This document shows positions 8,434-16,927 of a DNA stretch of 64,000 nt, in pieces (positions within the stretch are counted from its first letter, which is position 1; each line of letters starts with the position of its first letter). The notes beneath the pieces were generated by a model. That model did not search any database and was not told where the DNA came from. It was given only the letters and a program-made list of their open reading frames with translations. Made by a program: the position numbers and the translations under genes. Source of the stretch: Nocardia sp. NBC_00403 (GTDB lineage Bacteria; Actinomycetota; Actinomycetes; Mycobacteriales; Mycobacteriaceae); assembly GCF_036046055.1 (NCBI RefSeq), contig NZ_CP107939.1:744001-808000 (forward strand). The letters are read 5' to 3'.

Positions 8434-10269
8434 ATGGGCCACTACAAGAGCAACGTCCGCGACCTGGAGTTCAACCTCTTCGAGGTACTCGGCCTCGGTG
8501 CGCTCCTCGACGGCGAAGCATACGGCGATCTCGACTCCGAGACCGTCAAGGAGATGCTCAACGAGGTGCGTCGCTTGGCCGAGGGTCCGCTGGCCGACTC
8601 GTTCGTCGACGGTGACCGCAACCCGCCGACCTTCGACCCCGAGACCCACACCGTCACTCTCCCCGAGTCCTTCAAGAAGTCCTACCGCGCGCTCGAAGAC
8701 GCGGGCTGGGCCAAGGTCGGCGTCCGTGAGGAGCTGGGCGGCCTCGGCGCGCCGAGCGCCGTCACCTGGGCGCTGGGCGAAATGATCCTCGGCGCCAACC
8801 CGCCTGCCCAGATGTACGCAGCGGGCGCGGGCTTCGCACAGGTCTTCTACAACAATGGCACCGATGAGCAGAAGAATTGGGCTCAGATCATCGCCGACCG
8901 CAACTGGGGCGCCACCATGGTGCTGACCGAGCCGGATGCCGGCTCCGACGTCGGCGCCGGGCGCACCAAGGCGATCGAGCAGGAAGACGGCACCTGGCAC
9001 ATCGAGGGCGTCAAGCGCTTCATCACCTCGGGTGACTCCGACGACCTGTTCGAGAACATCATGCACCTGGTGCTGGCCCGCCCCGAGGGCGCAGGGCCGG
9101 GCACCAAGGGTCTTTCGCTGTTCTACGTGCCGAAGTTCCACTTCGACTTCGAGACCGAGACCATCGGCGACCGCAACGGTGCCTTCGTCACCAATGTCGA
9201 GCACAAGATGGGCATCAAGGTTTCGGCCACCTGTGAGGTCACCTTCGGCGGCCACGGCATCCCCGCCAAGGGCTGGCTGGTCGGTGAGGTGCACAACGGC
9301 ATCGCGCAGATGTTCGACGTCATCGAGAACGCGCGCATGATGGTGGGCACCAAGGCCATCGCGACCCTCTCGACCGGTTACCTCAACGCGCTCGACTACG
9401 CCAAGCAGCGCGTCCAGGGTGCGGACCTGACCCAGATGACCGACAAGGCCGCTCCCCGCGTCACCATTACCCACCACCCGGACGTGCGTCGTTCGCTGGC
9501 CATGCAGAAGGCATACGCCGAGGGCCTGCGCGCCATCTACCTCTACACCGCCGCGCACCAGGATGCCGATATCGCGCAGCTGGTTTCCGGCGCCGACGAG
9601 GACGTGGCCTTCCGCGTCAACGATCTGCTGCTGCCGATCGTCAAGGGTGTCGGCTCCGAGCGGGCCTACCAGTACCTGACCGAATCGCTGCAGACCTTCG
9701 GTGGCTCCGGCTTCCTGCAGGACTACCCGATCGAGCAGTACATCCGCGACGCGAAGATCGACTCGCTGTACGAGGGCACCACCGCCATCCAGGCGCAGGA
9801 CTTCTTCTTCCGCAAGATCGCCCGTGACCGCGGCGTCGCGCTGGCCCACGTGGCCGGCCAGGTGCAGAAGTTCATCGAGTCGGAAGCAGGCAACGGTCGA
9901 CTGAAGGCCGAGCGCAAGCTGCTCGCCACCGCGCTGGAGGACGTGCAGGCCATGGCCGCCACGCTCACCGGCCACCTGATGGGCGCGCAGGCCGACCAGA
10001 CGGAGCTCTACAAGGTCGGTCTCGGCTCGGTGCGCTTCCTGCTCGCCGTCGGTGACCTGCTCATCGGCTGGCAGCTGCTGCGTCACGCCGAGGTTGCCAT
10101 CAAGGCCCTCGACAATGGCGCCACCGGTGCCGACGAGGCGTTCTACACCGGCAAGGTCGGTGTCGCGCAGTTCTTCGCCCGCAACGTGCTGCCGGAGCTG
10201 ACCGCCACCCGCGCCATCCTGTCGAACCTGGACAACGACATCATGGAGCTCGACGAAGCGGCGTTCTAA
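8434..10269 (+). CDS. fadE5: FadE5-type acyl-CoA dehydrogenase
   Basis: A 611-residue flavoprotein, the length of the large mycobacterial FadE5 group rather than the ~380-residue classical enzymes. N-terminal [20 protein letters not shown], the middle block [15 protein letters not shown] (flavin/acyl contact), [23 protein letters not shown] and the C-terminal [19 protein letters not shown] with the catalytic-base region are all intact. It oxidises acyl-CoA to 2-enoyl-CoA with FAD. ATG 8434 follows an AACGGAGAG ribosome site. In M. tuberculosis the homologue (Rv0244c) neighbours fadA2 (Rv0243); here 13 kb separates them, but the shared upstream operator suggests co-regulation. Confidence 0.95.
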   Translation: MGHYKSNVRDLEFNLFEVLGLGALLDGEAYGDLDSETVKEMLNEVRRLAEGPLADSFVDGDRNPPTFDPETHTVTLPESFKKSYRALEDAGWAKVGVREELGGLGAPSAVTWALGEMILGANPPAQMYAAGAGFAQVFYNNGTDEQKNWAQIIADRNWGATMVLTEPDAGSDVGAGRTKAIEQEDGTWHIEGVKRFITSGDSDDLFENIMHLVLARPEGAGPGTKGLSLFYVPKFHFDFETETIGDRNGAFVTNVEHKMGIKVSATCEVTFGGHGIPAKGWLVGEVHNGIAQMFDVIENARMMVGTKAIATLSTGYLNALDYAKQRVQGADLTQMTDKAAPRVTITHHPDVRRSLAMQKAYAEGLRAIYLYTAAHQDADIAQLVSGADEDVAFRVNDLLLPIVKGVGSERAYQYLTESLQTFGGSGFLQDYPIEQYIRDAKIDSLYEGTTAIQAQDFFFRKIARDRGVALAHVAGQVQKFIESEAGNGRLKAERKLLATALEDVQAMAATLTGHLMGAQADQTELYKVGLGSVRFLLAVGDLLIGWQLLRHAEVAIKALDNGATGADEAFYTGKVGVAQFFARNVLPELTATRAILSNLDNDIMELDEAAF

Positions 10270-10289
10270 TGCGGTAGCTGACTGCTACC

Positions 10290-10350
10290 CACAGCGAACA
10301 CAACACAGCGGCCCGGAGATTCTCCGGGCCGCTGTGTTGTGTTCGCTGTG
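10290..10350. terminator. Exceptionally long perfect hairpin terminator after fadE5
   Basis: The 30-base arms 10290-10319 and 10321-10350 are exactly complementary around a single central base at 10320. The inner part, GCGGCCCGGAGA with its complement, resembles the 11861-11894 terminator. It begins 21 bases after the fadE5 stop and ends 5 bases before the stop of the opposing HxlR remnant, so it can terminate in both directions. Confidence 0.85.
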
Positions 10351-10354
10351 TGCG

Positions 10355-10531
10355 CTAGTCGATCCGGTCTGCGTGCTCGGCGTCGAATTCGGCCTGCGAG
10401 CGCAGGATTGCGTCCTGGCTATCGCGTGACCATTCGACCAGCCCGAAGATCGGGAGGGACAGGCTATGGCCGCGCTCGGTCAGCGCGTATTCGACCTGTG
10501 GCGGATAGGTCGGCAGCCGCTGACAAGACCG
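10355..10531 (-). pseudogene. HxlR-family regulator, C-terminal remnant
   Basis: Reading the minus strand from an in-frame TGA (10532-10534) to a TAG stop (10355-10357) gives QRLPTYPPQVEYALTERG followed by HSLSLPIFGLVEWSRDSQDA and a charged tail. YPPQVEYALTERG plus LVEW is the wing and last helix of HxlR winged-helix regulators. The N-terminal two thirds, including the recognition helix, are missing and no start codon precedes the fragment. It is a decayed gene, probably truncated by the rearrangement that placed DUF4185 copy 2 here. Confidence 0.75.
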
Positions 10532-10756
10532 TCACGAACCACTTTTTGCCGATCTCCGACGAGATTAGCAACGATTCTCTTCGGGCCCCGCGTGCCGGAT
10601 CGCCTCGAAGGGGGAGGCGATGCGGCACGCGGGGCCGCATTTCGCTGCTGTTATCCGGTGCGGTCCGCCGACACAACACCGGCCGCCGGACATCCGACGG
10701 ACAGCGGGCACAATGATCGGGCAAGCCGCGCGTGTGCCGACGAAGGGACCGTTTGG

Positions 10757-11845
10757 ATGAACCGCTCGCTGCCCGCTCTTGCCAGAATCGGCGTACTCGC
10801 CGTCGCATTCGCTGTCGCGTTCGCGGGTCCGGCCGGCGCCGATCCGAACAATGTCAATCCGATTCCCGGGCTCAACGGCCAGCCGCGCGGACTACCGCGG
10901 CTGCCGGGTCCGGCCCAGGCGATCTTCCAGGTGACCGGAATCGATAGCCCCAATCACACCCAGAACGTCAACGTGCTCGGCACCGATCTCGGCATCATGT
11001 GGGACGACGGCGGCGGCCGGATGATCACCGCCTTCGGTGACAGCGCCGGGCTCGGCGTGCCCAACCTGCTCGCGGGCAGCATCTGGGCTTGGAACAGCAA
11101 CGTCCTGTTCCGCAGCACCACCAAGGACCCGGCCAACGGCATCATCTTCGACAGCGTGGTGCCCAACCCGCTGCCGAGCCCGAAGATTCCGGGCATCGAG
11201 ATCAGCTTCATTCCGACCGCGGGCATCTCAGTGGGCGGCGTGCAGTTCATGAGCATGATGTCGGTGCGCGAATGGGGCGACCACGGCAAGTGGGCCACCA
11301 ACTTCTCCACCCTCGCGGCCTCCGGCGACGGCGGTCGGACCTGGGCCCAGTTGACCAACACCCGGCGCGCGAATGTGGACGGCCACGAAAAGTTTCAGCA
11401 GAACGCCTTCTTGAAGGACGCGGGATATATCTACCGCTACGGCACGCCCGGTGGCCGCAACAACCCCGGATTCGTCTCAAGGGCAAAGGAAGCCGATATC
11501 GCGAATATCGACGGCTATGAATATTGGGACGGCGGCGCATGGCAGCCCGGTGACGCGAATACCGCGGCGCCGATCGTCGGGGATGTCGCCGAGCTGTCGG
11601 TGCTGTGGAACGACTATCTCGGCAAGTTCGTCATGCTCACCACCGACCCGGCCAATTCCGTTGTCATGCGCACCGCGTCGGCTCCACAGGGCCCATGGGG
11701 CGATCCGCAGGTTCTCGTGAGCGGGCCATCATTGCCGACTGCCTACGCGCCCATGATCTTTCCGTACCAGACCGGGCGGGACCTCTACTTCATGCTGACC
11801 GTGCACACTCAATACAACGTGATCCTGCTGCGAACTCCATTGTGA
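10757..11845 (+). CDS. Secreted DUF4185 domain protein (copy 2)
   Basis: A 362-residue exported protein starting at ATG 10757 behind a GAAGGGA site. The signal peptide is MNRSLPALARIGVL... with cleavage after GAG/GA near residue 27. The mature domain is collinear with copy 1 at 4145: VLGTDLGIMWDDGGGRM, ITAFGDSAGLGVPNLLAGS, MSMMSVREWGDHGKW, GDGGRTWAQL, PYQTGRDLYFML and a terminal QYNVILLRTPL. The two proteins look more than half identical by eye, so they arose by duplication. Upstream frames reaching 10466 overlap the HxlR remnant and are not coding. Role unknown; extracytoplasmic glycan or lipid binding or hydrolysis is a guess. Confidence 0.9.
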   Translation: MNRSLPALARIGVLAVAFAVAFAGPAGADPNNVNPIPGLNGQPRGLPRLPGPAQAIFQVTGIDSPNHTQNVNVLGTDLGIMWDDGGGRMITAFGDSAGLGVPNLLAGSIWAWNSNVLFRSTTKDPANGIIFDSVVPNPLPSPKIPGIEISFIPTAGISVGGVQFMSMMSVREWGDHGKWATNFSTLAASGDGGRTWAQLTNTRRANVDGHEKFQQNAFLKDAGYIYRYGTPGGRNNPGFVSRAKEADIANIDGYEYWDGGAWQPGDANTAAPIVGDVAELSVLWNDYLGKFVMLTTDPANSVVMRTASAPQGPWGDPQVLVSGPSLPTAYAPMIFPYQTGRDLYFMLTVHTQYNVILLRTPL

Positions 11846-11860
11846 CGGATGGCGAAACAA

Positions 11861-11894
11861 CACAAGCGGCCCGGATTTCTCCGGGCCGCTTGTG
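11861..11894. terminator. Bidirectional terminator between DUF4185 copy 2 and a small exported protein gene
   Basis: Perfect 15-base arms CACAAGCGGCCCGGA (11861-11875) and TCCGGGCCGCTTGTG (11880-11894) enclose a TTTC loop. It lies between two converging genes and serves both. Confidence 0.85.
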
Positions 11895-11918
11895 GATCGA
11901 CGCGCAATCGAGCGCTTA

Positions 11919-12119
11919 TCAGCCTGCCGTAGGGACGGTCGGCAGCGGCTTGACGCCACCCGAACCGGTCGCCAGCAGCTTCGCAAGGCCGGTGGCGAGG
12001 TTGCCCGAGCCGGTGGGAGCCGGGACGGGGGCGGGGGTCTCGGCGGCGGCGATACCCGAACCAGCGAGGACGATACCGGCAGCGGCGACGGCGGCACCGA
12101 ACAGACGAATCTTGCGCAT
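11919..12119 (-). CDS. Small exported protein, 66 residues
   Basis: Encodes a 66-residue protein with a textbook signal peptide: MRKIRLFG basic start, AAVAAAGIVLAGSGIAA core, cleavage after AAA near residue 26. The ~40-residue mature peptide is rich in Pro, Gly, Ala and Leu (PAPVPAPTGSGN, then LATGLAKLLATGSGG) and has no cysteines. A similar tiny exported protein lies at 12472-12702, with the same signal-peptide style and a shared LLxxLxxGSxG-like end. Function unknown; no family recognised. Confidence 0.75.
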   Translation of the reverse strand: MRKIRLFGAAVAAAGIVLAGSGIAAAETPAPVPAPTGSGNLATGLAKLLATGSGGVKPLPTVPTAG

Positions 12120-12426
12120 GAAAACTCTTCTTCCTTATTCCTCATCCGACCGCGTTTGCGATCGTCTGCGCATTTCTATCACGGTAGATTTTCGATCAGG
12201 GTCGTGACTATGAACACCACGCAAACGGATAGTTACCAGTTCTGCACACGACCTGGTGGTTCGCTGCGAGGAGACGCAGCTCGCCGTCGGAACAAATAAT
12301 CAGCGGCGGAAGAATGCTGGCCACCGCCTCGTGGCTCGTGATATTGCGAACCGGCCCCGCGCCGATTAAGTCATCGGCCGCTCGGGAACCTTGGCACAGC
12401 AGTAGGTTTCGAACGCAAGAAACAAG

Positions 12427-12458
12427 AATTGCCCCACCTCATGCGAGGTGGGGCAATT
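12427..12458. terminator. Terminator after the second small exported protein gene
   Basis: Perfect 14-base arms AATTGCCCCACCTC (12427-12440) and GAGGTGGGGCAATT (12445-12458) around an ATGC loop, 14 bases past the stop of the minus-strand gene at 12472. On the minus strand it is followed by CTTGTTTCTTGCG. Confidence 0.85.
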
Positions 12459-12471
12459 TCGGTACCGTGAA

Positions 12472-12702
12472 TTACGGAGTCGTGGGAGTGGTGCCCGCCG
12501 AGCCGGATGCCAGCGCCTTGAGAAGTACCGGAAGCAGCGCCGCCGAGCCGGTACCGCCCGGGGCCGGCTCACCGGGGGCGATGGTGCCGATTTCCTGCAG
12601 GACGATGCCCTGGTCGACGGTGGCGGACGCCAGGCCCGAGCCCGCGCCGATCACAGCAGCAGCAGCGATAACGACCACACCGAACACGCGAAGCTTGCTC
12701 AT
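12472..12702 (-). CDS. Small exported protein, 76 residues
   Basis: A 76-residue protein from ATG 12702, which follows a TAGGGGTAG ribosome site. It has signal peptide MSKLRVFGVVVIAAAAVIG with likely cleavage after ASA near 28, then a short neutral mature peptide (VDQGIVLQEIGTIAPGEPAP, ending LLKALASGSAG). It resembles the neighbouring 11919-12119 product in layout but is not obviously a duplicate. No known domain. A 7-base inverted repeat sits 32 bases upstream of its start and may be its operator. Confidence 0.75.
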   Translation of the reverse strand: MSKLRVFGVVVIAAAAVIGAGSGLASATVDQGIVLQEIGTIAPGEPAPGGTGSAALLPVLLKALASGSAGTTPTTP

Positions 12703-12733
12703 TGAATATCTACCCCTAGAAATGTCTGTCGCC

Positions 12734-12751
12734 GATAACACGTTTGTTATC
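12734..12751. promoter_or_regulatory. Inverted repeat upstream of the small exported protein gene
   Basis: GATAACA (12734-12740) and TGTTATC (12745-12751) are perfect inverted arms around CGTT, in an AT-rich pocket just upstream of the minus-strand gene starting at 12702. Candidate operator; the binding protein is unknown. Confidence 0.45.
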
Positions 12752-13358
12752 AACGAAAGATGTTCTATCACAACGCTTCAACTGCCAGCGAGCAGCTACG
12801 CGACCCTTCTGACCGGCAAGAGTTGCCGCACCGTTGCGAGTCTTTCGAAATGAAATCCACGATTGATCGGACTCGAGCCGAGCTGCCGGGCGGTCCGCCC
12901 CGCGCCCGCCCCGCACAAACTTCACCGCCGACAAGTCATCCGGCGAGGCTGCAGCTGGCACGATAGGCCGCACAGCATCGAGCACACGCCGAGATCGCAC
13001 CAATGACCTTGCACAATGGGCCCATTGGACGATCCTCGAGAGAGCCGAGAGGCATGCCCATAGAAATGGGGTGTACCCAGCTACCCACAAGTTATGTTGA
13101 GAAGTATTTCACAGAAATTATCTGTAACATTTCCGGGCTCGCGGAGATGGTGAGGTGATTCGCCTTTATCCGCTCGAGCCGAACAGCCAACGCGCACTTG
13201 GTGATCGGCAGGCCATTCCCGTACAGCCCCGCCTCCGGAACTGTACGGGTAGCGCCGCCGCCCGCAACCTCAGGTCTCGCCCGGGCGGGAAGGCGGGCTC
13301 GAGGCGGCCTCCGCAGGTTCCTCGGCGACTCCCCCGGTGCCGACGCGCGAAGCCCGAC
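12752..13358. other. 600-base intergenic region without a convincing gene
   Basis: No frame here has a credible start or protein-like composition. It contains an AT-rich patch at about 13085-13130 and a perfect hairpin with 9-base arms CCCGTACAG (13218-13226) and CTGTACGGG (13241-13249). The hairpin could end transcription of the minus-strand VanW gene that stops at 13359. An unannotated small RNA starting near 13130 on the plus strand cannot be excluded. Confidence 0.5.
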
Positions 13359-15296
13359 CTACTCGCACTTGACGACAGGGATCGGGTCGTACTTCACGGT
13401 CCGAGTCGCACGCGAGACTTCCCGGCCGGTTTTGTGATCGGTGATGACGCGGGTATCGGACACGGTGAACCCGGGGGCACCCTCGGAGGCGATGCAATCC
13501 TTGCCCTTCGGGAGGGTGACCGTCTTGGGTTCGGTCGGCTTGTCTCGTTCGCCGGTGATGGACTCGACATCGACGGTCTTGGTGCCCCAGAGCCGGACCG
13601 TGACGTCGGAGTCGGTGGTGAGAGTCTCGATGTATACGCCGTTGGGGGTGTTGTTGCGGAAGCGCAGGTCGATGGCACCGTCGAAGACGGTGGCCTCGCG
13701 AGCGGCGGGGTAGCGCGAGATGTAGTAGCTGTGCTCGGTGTGGCCCGCGTCCTCGAGGCCCGCGAAGTAGGAGGCGTTGTAGAGGGTGGTGGCGAATTGG
13801 CTGATCCCGCCGCCGACGGCGGTGCTCGGTCGACCGTGATCGATGATGCCGGATTCGACGTAGCCTTCGGCCGTACCGCGCGGGCCGGTGAAGTCGTTGA
13901 GCGAGAACGTATCTCCAGGTTTGACGATGGCGCCGTTCACCTTCCGCGCGACCACCCGGATATTCACCCCGGAGGGGCCGCTGAAGCCGTTGGTGGTGAA
14001 TTGGCCCATGACGTCGGTGACGCCGAGGCCCTGTGCTGCCTCGGTGGTGAGCTTGGGGTCGACCTTCTCGTAGACGGCGTGAGCGGTGCGTTCCTGTGGC
14101 ATGACAACGAGATTCGGCAGCTGCTCGAGCGTCTTCGGCCAGTTGATCTTGTCGCCGACAATCGCCGGAACGACCTTCGCCGCGCCACCGGCCAGACTGA
14201 ATGTCGCGTCCTTCGCCTCCACTTCGGAGGCGGCGAGCTGGGGCGCCAGCAAACCGGTCGCGAGCTCCTGGTTGAAGGTCGCAGCGAGTCCGCCATTCCC
14301 ATCGGGCGCGAAAGACAAGATGGTCGCGATCTGCTCCGGCTCCAGCTTGGCCGCTGCACCGTTGCCCGCAAAGGTGATCGGTGCGCGCACTGCGGGCTCT
14401 GCGACCTCACGCAATGCCCGATCGACCGCTTCCGGGCGGACGGTCATGGGCGCGGCCGTCTCCGGCAGATCGATCAGCGTGCCGTAGATCCAGTTGTCGA
14501 TCAGCGCTGCGCGCGCCGCGGGCTCGTCGAGCACCCGCCCCGGCACCGGCGGCACAGCTACCGGTCTGCCACCCTCGAATCTGATGGTGCCTTCGACCGT
14601 CGGCCGGTCGTGCACCCGCAACGCGGTGAGCTGACGATCCAGCGCCGAGTTGTCGACCACACTGGCGATCGGCACCGCGCGGGTGGTGAACAGTGATGTC
14701 AGCCTGGTGACCGGATTCAGCGGCTGCGAGCCGATGCGTTCCCAGGTGGTCGCCCAGTCCACTTCCAGCCCCGCGGTGCTCGGCAGCAGCTTGGTCTGCA
14801 TATCGGCGATCTGCACGGGCAGTTCATGCCCGGAACGCGGGCCGAGCACTGCACGCAGCCTGGTGTCCGCGGTGGCGGTATCGAGGCCGCCCACGCTGAC
14901 GCCGGCGACCTCGACACCGCGCGGCACTTCCCCAGCGGACAACAGCAGGTCAGCCACATACACAGATCCGGCCACCGCGATGAAGGCGCCGATCCCGATG
15001 CCGATCTTCTTGACGAGGGGCGCCTTCGGTGACCCGCTCACCTCGGGTTGCGACTGTGGCCGCGGTTCCTGGCGCCGAGACCAGCGCTCGGTAGCGGCTT
15101 CGCTGACCGGCGGGCGACGGGGTGGCTGCACCCTGGCGGTCGTCCGCAGGGGTTGGGTGGGCGTCGAGTCGTCAGCCCAGCCGGTGGACGCGTCCGGTAA
15201 CGGAGAACGGGTCGATTCGAGGAGCTGACGCAGTCCGACTTCGCCGCTTTCGTGTCTGCCGTGACCGTCACGCCCGGCGCTCGATTCGCTCGTCAC
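13359..15296 (-). CDS. VanW-family membrane-anchored cell-wall protein
   Basis: A 645-residue protein from a GTG at 15296, chosen because a perfect GGGAGGA lies 6 bases upstream; the frame extends to 15560 without such a signal. An acidic, proline-rich cytoplasmic N-terminus (1-95) precedes one membrane helix (97-118, GIGIGAFIAVAGSVYVADLL). Outside are repeated peptidoglycan-binding_4-like modules (PRGVEVAGVSVGGLDTATAD and later PGRVLDEPAARAAL). The C-terminal VanW domain has GGGISQFATTLYNA and DLRFRNNTPNGVYI. Such proteins are extracellular wall-associated factors; VanW itself is not required for glycopeptide resistance, so resistance is not implied. Confidence 0.9.
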   Translation of the reverse strand: MTSESSAGRDGHGRHESGEVGLRQLLESTRSPLPDASTGWADDSTPTQPLRTTARVQPPRRPPVSEAATERWSRRQEPRPQSQPEVSGSPKAPLVKKIGIGIGAFIAVAGSVYVADLLLSAGEVPRGVEVAGVSVGGLDTATADTRLRAVLGPRSGHELPVQIADMQTKLLPSTAGLEVDWATTWERIGSQPLNPVTRLTSLFTTRAVPIASVVDNSALDRQLTALRVHDRPTVEGTIRFEGGRPVAVPPVPGRVLDEPAARAALIDNWIYGTLIDLPETAAPMTVRPEAVDRALREVAEPAVRAPITFAGNGAAAKLEPEQIATILSFAPDGNGGLAATFNQELATGLLAPQLAASEVEAKDATFSLAGGAAKVVPAIVGDKINWPKTLEQLPNLVVMPQERTAHAVYEKVDPKLTTEAAQGLGVTDVMGQFTTNGFSGPSGVNIRVVARKVNGAIVKPGDTFSLNDFTGPRGTAEGYVESGIIDHGRPSTAVGGGISQFATTLYNASYFAGLEDAGHTEHSYYISRYPAAREATVFDGAIDLRFRNNTPNGVYIETLTTDSDVTVRLWGTKTVDVESITGERDKPTEPKTVTLPKGKDCIASEGAPGFTVSDTRVITDHKTGREVSRATRTVKYDPIPVVKCE

Positions 15297-15618
15297 GAAC
15301 CGTCCTCCCCGCTCGAGATGAAAAGGGACCTCGCACGGTTGCGAGTCTCCGCCAACCATAGTGGCCGCTACCGGCATGGTCCGCAGAGCACAGATCTGCA
15401 GCAAACCTTGCGCAAAAGGGCCCGCGGAGAACATGGAAGGGCCCCACGCAGTTGCCGGGTCGGGGGTCTGGCAACTACGCGGAGCCGATTGGAATATCGC
15501 CACCCCGAACCAGAGCGTTACACCCGCTGCACGCGACCGTGGCCGACCGGCGCGGGACAATCGACCAGGACAGGACTCTCACTATCAGGGCTCGAATACA
15601 CGAGGGAGATGGATGGGT

Positions 15619-16650
15619 ATGCAGCTGGGAATGATCGGTCTAGGCCGGATGGGCGGCAATATCGTGCGCCGCATCGTCAAGGACGGGCACACCGCCGTCG
15701 GCTACGAACGCAAACCTGAGCGCATCGACGAACTGACTGCCGAGCTGGGCACCGCGAAATTCCAGGGCGCCACCGAACTGGCGGACTTCGTCGGCAAGCT
15801 GGAGACACCGCGCGTGGTCTGGGTGATGATCCCGGCAGGCGCCACCGGTGCGGTCATCGATCAACTGGCCGAGGTGCTCGAACCGGGCGACATCATCATC
15901 GACGGCGGCAACAGCCGCTACCACGAGGACCTCGTACGCGCCGAGCAGTTGCGGCCCAAGGGAATTCACTACGTGGACATCGGTACCTCGGGGGGCGTCT
16001 TCGGCCTCGAGCGCGGCTTCTGCCTGATGATCGGCGGCGAGGCCGAACAGGTGAAGTACCTCGATCCACTCCTGAAATCCATCGCTCCCGGTGTCGAGGC
16101 CGCCGAGCGGACACCGGGCCGCACCGGCGAACCGTCCGCGGCCGAGCAGGGCTACCTGCACTGCGGCCCGGCCGGTGCGGGCCACTTCGTGAAGATGGTG
16201 CACAACGGCATCGAGTACGGCGCCATGCAGGCCTATGCCGAGGGGCTGAACATCCTGCACAAGGCGAATATCGGCGCGAACCACGACGCTCGGTTCTCCG
16301 CCGAGGAGACACCGCTCGAGCATCCCGAGTACTACCGGTACGCGATCGACATCCCCGAGGTCACCGAGGTGTGGCGGCGCGGCTCGGTAGTCGCCTCATG
16401 GTTGCTGGACCTGACCGCGGGCGCCCTCTACGCCGATCCGAACCTCGATTCGTTCGACGGCCGGGTCTCGGATTCGGGCGAGGGCCGGTGGACCCTCGAC
16501 GCCGCGATCGACACCGGAGTCCCCGCACCCGTCCTCGCGGCGTCGCTGTTCGCGCGATTCTCCTCGCGCGGCGAATCGCTGTACGCGGACAAGATGCTTT
16601 CGGCTATGCGGCAGGCCTTCGGCGGGCACAACGAGCTGCCGGAGCAGTAG
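15619..16650 (+). CDS. gnd: 6-phosphogluconate dehydrogenase, decarboxylating, short form
   Basis: A 343-residue enzyme of the short (GndA/YqeC-like) class, compared with ~470 residues for the long class. MQLGMIGLGRMG opens the Rossmann domain with GLGRMG at 7-12; IIIDGGNSRYHED, GGVFGLERGFCLMIGG, and GPAGAGHFVKMVHNGIEYG are the substrate-binding signature with the catalytic Lys and His. It converts 6-phosphogluconate to ribulose 5-phosphate and CO2, making NAD(P)H. GAGGGAG at 15602-15608 is 10 bases from ATG 15619 and 4 from ATG 15613, so the start could be two codons earlier. Apparently monocistronic. Confidence 0.9.
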   Translation: MQLGMIGLGRMGGNIVRRIVKDGHTAVGYERKPERIDELTAELGTAKFQGATELADFVGKLETPRVVWVMIPAGATGAVIDQLAEVLEPGDIIIDGGNSRYHEDLVRAEQLRPKGIHYVDIGTSGGVFGLERGFCLMIGGEAEQVKYLDPLLKSIAPGVEAAERTPGRTGEPSAAEQGYLHCGPAGAGHFVKMVHNGIEYGAMQAYAEGLNILHKANIGANHDARFSAEETPLEHPEYYRYAIDIPEVTEVWRRGSVVASWLLDLTAGALYADPNLDSFDGRVSDSGEGRWTLDAAIDTGVPAPVLAASLFARFSSRGESLYADKMLSAMRQAFGGHNELPEQ

Positions 16651-16927
16651 CCGGTCGACGTCGCTGTCGAGCCGGTCGATGGTCTGCATACCGAAGAGGT
16701 CCAGCCCGGCCGGTAATCAGCACGTCCTGGCATCGGGTACGAAACAGACCGGCGATCGCAAGCCCGGCCGATTCGGCCCGGAGTCCGGCGCCGTCTCCGC
16801 TACCACGGCCCCGGGGCAGGCAGACACTGCCGCCGGACACGGAGGGGCTATCCGAAACGTGCCGTCTCAGACACAATGAACTCGAGGGCGACGTCCGCTA
16901 CCGCGGTCCGGAAGGTGGGTTGACTTC

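Noticed and set aside
8410..10086. A 558-residue minus-strand frame across fadE5
   Set aside because: A shadow of a highly conserved gene in a high-GC genome; no recognisable motifs.
13085..13350. A plus-strand small RNA from the AT-rich patch
   Set aside because: A promoter-like pattern exists only loosely, and the hairpin at 13218-13249 is equally well explained as the VanW terminator.
13155..14696. A 513-residue open frame on the plus strand opposite the VanW gene
   Set aside because: It is the mirror of a well-supported minus-strand gene with signal, TM and VanW motifs; it has low-complexity composition and no start signal.
13359..15296. Glycopeptide resistance gene because of the VanW domain
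   Set aside because: VanW-domain proteins are widespread wall proteins, and no vanHAX-type ligase or dipeptidase genes are present.
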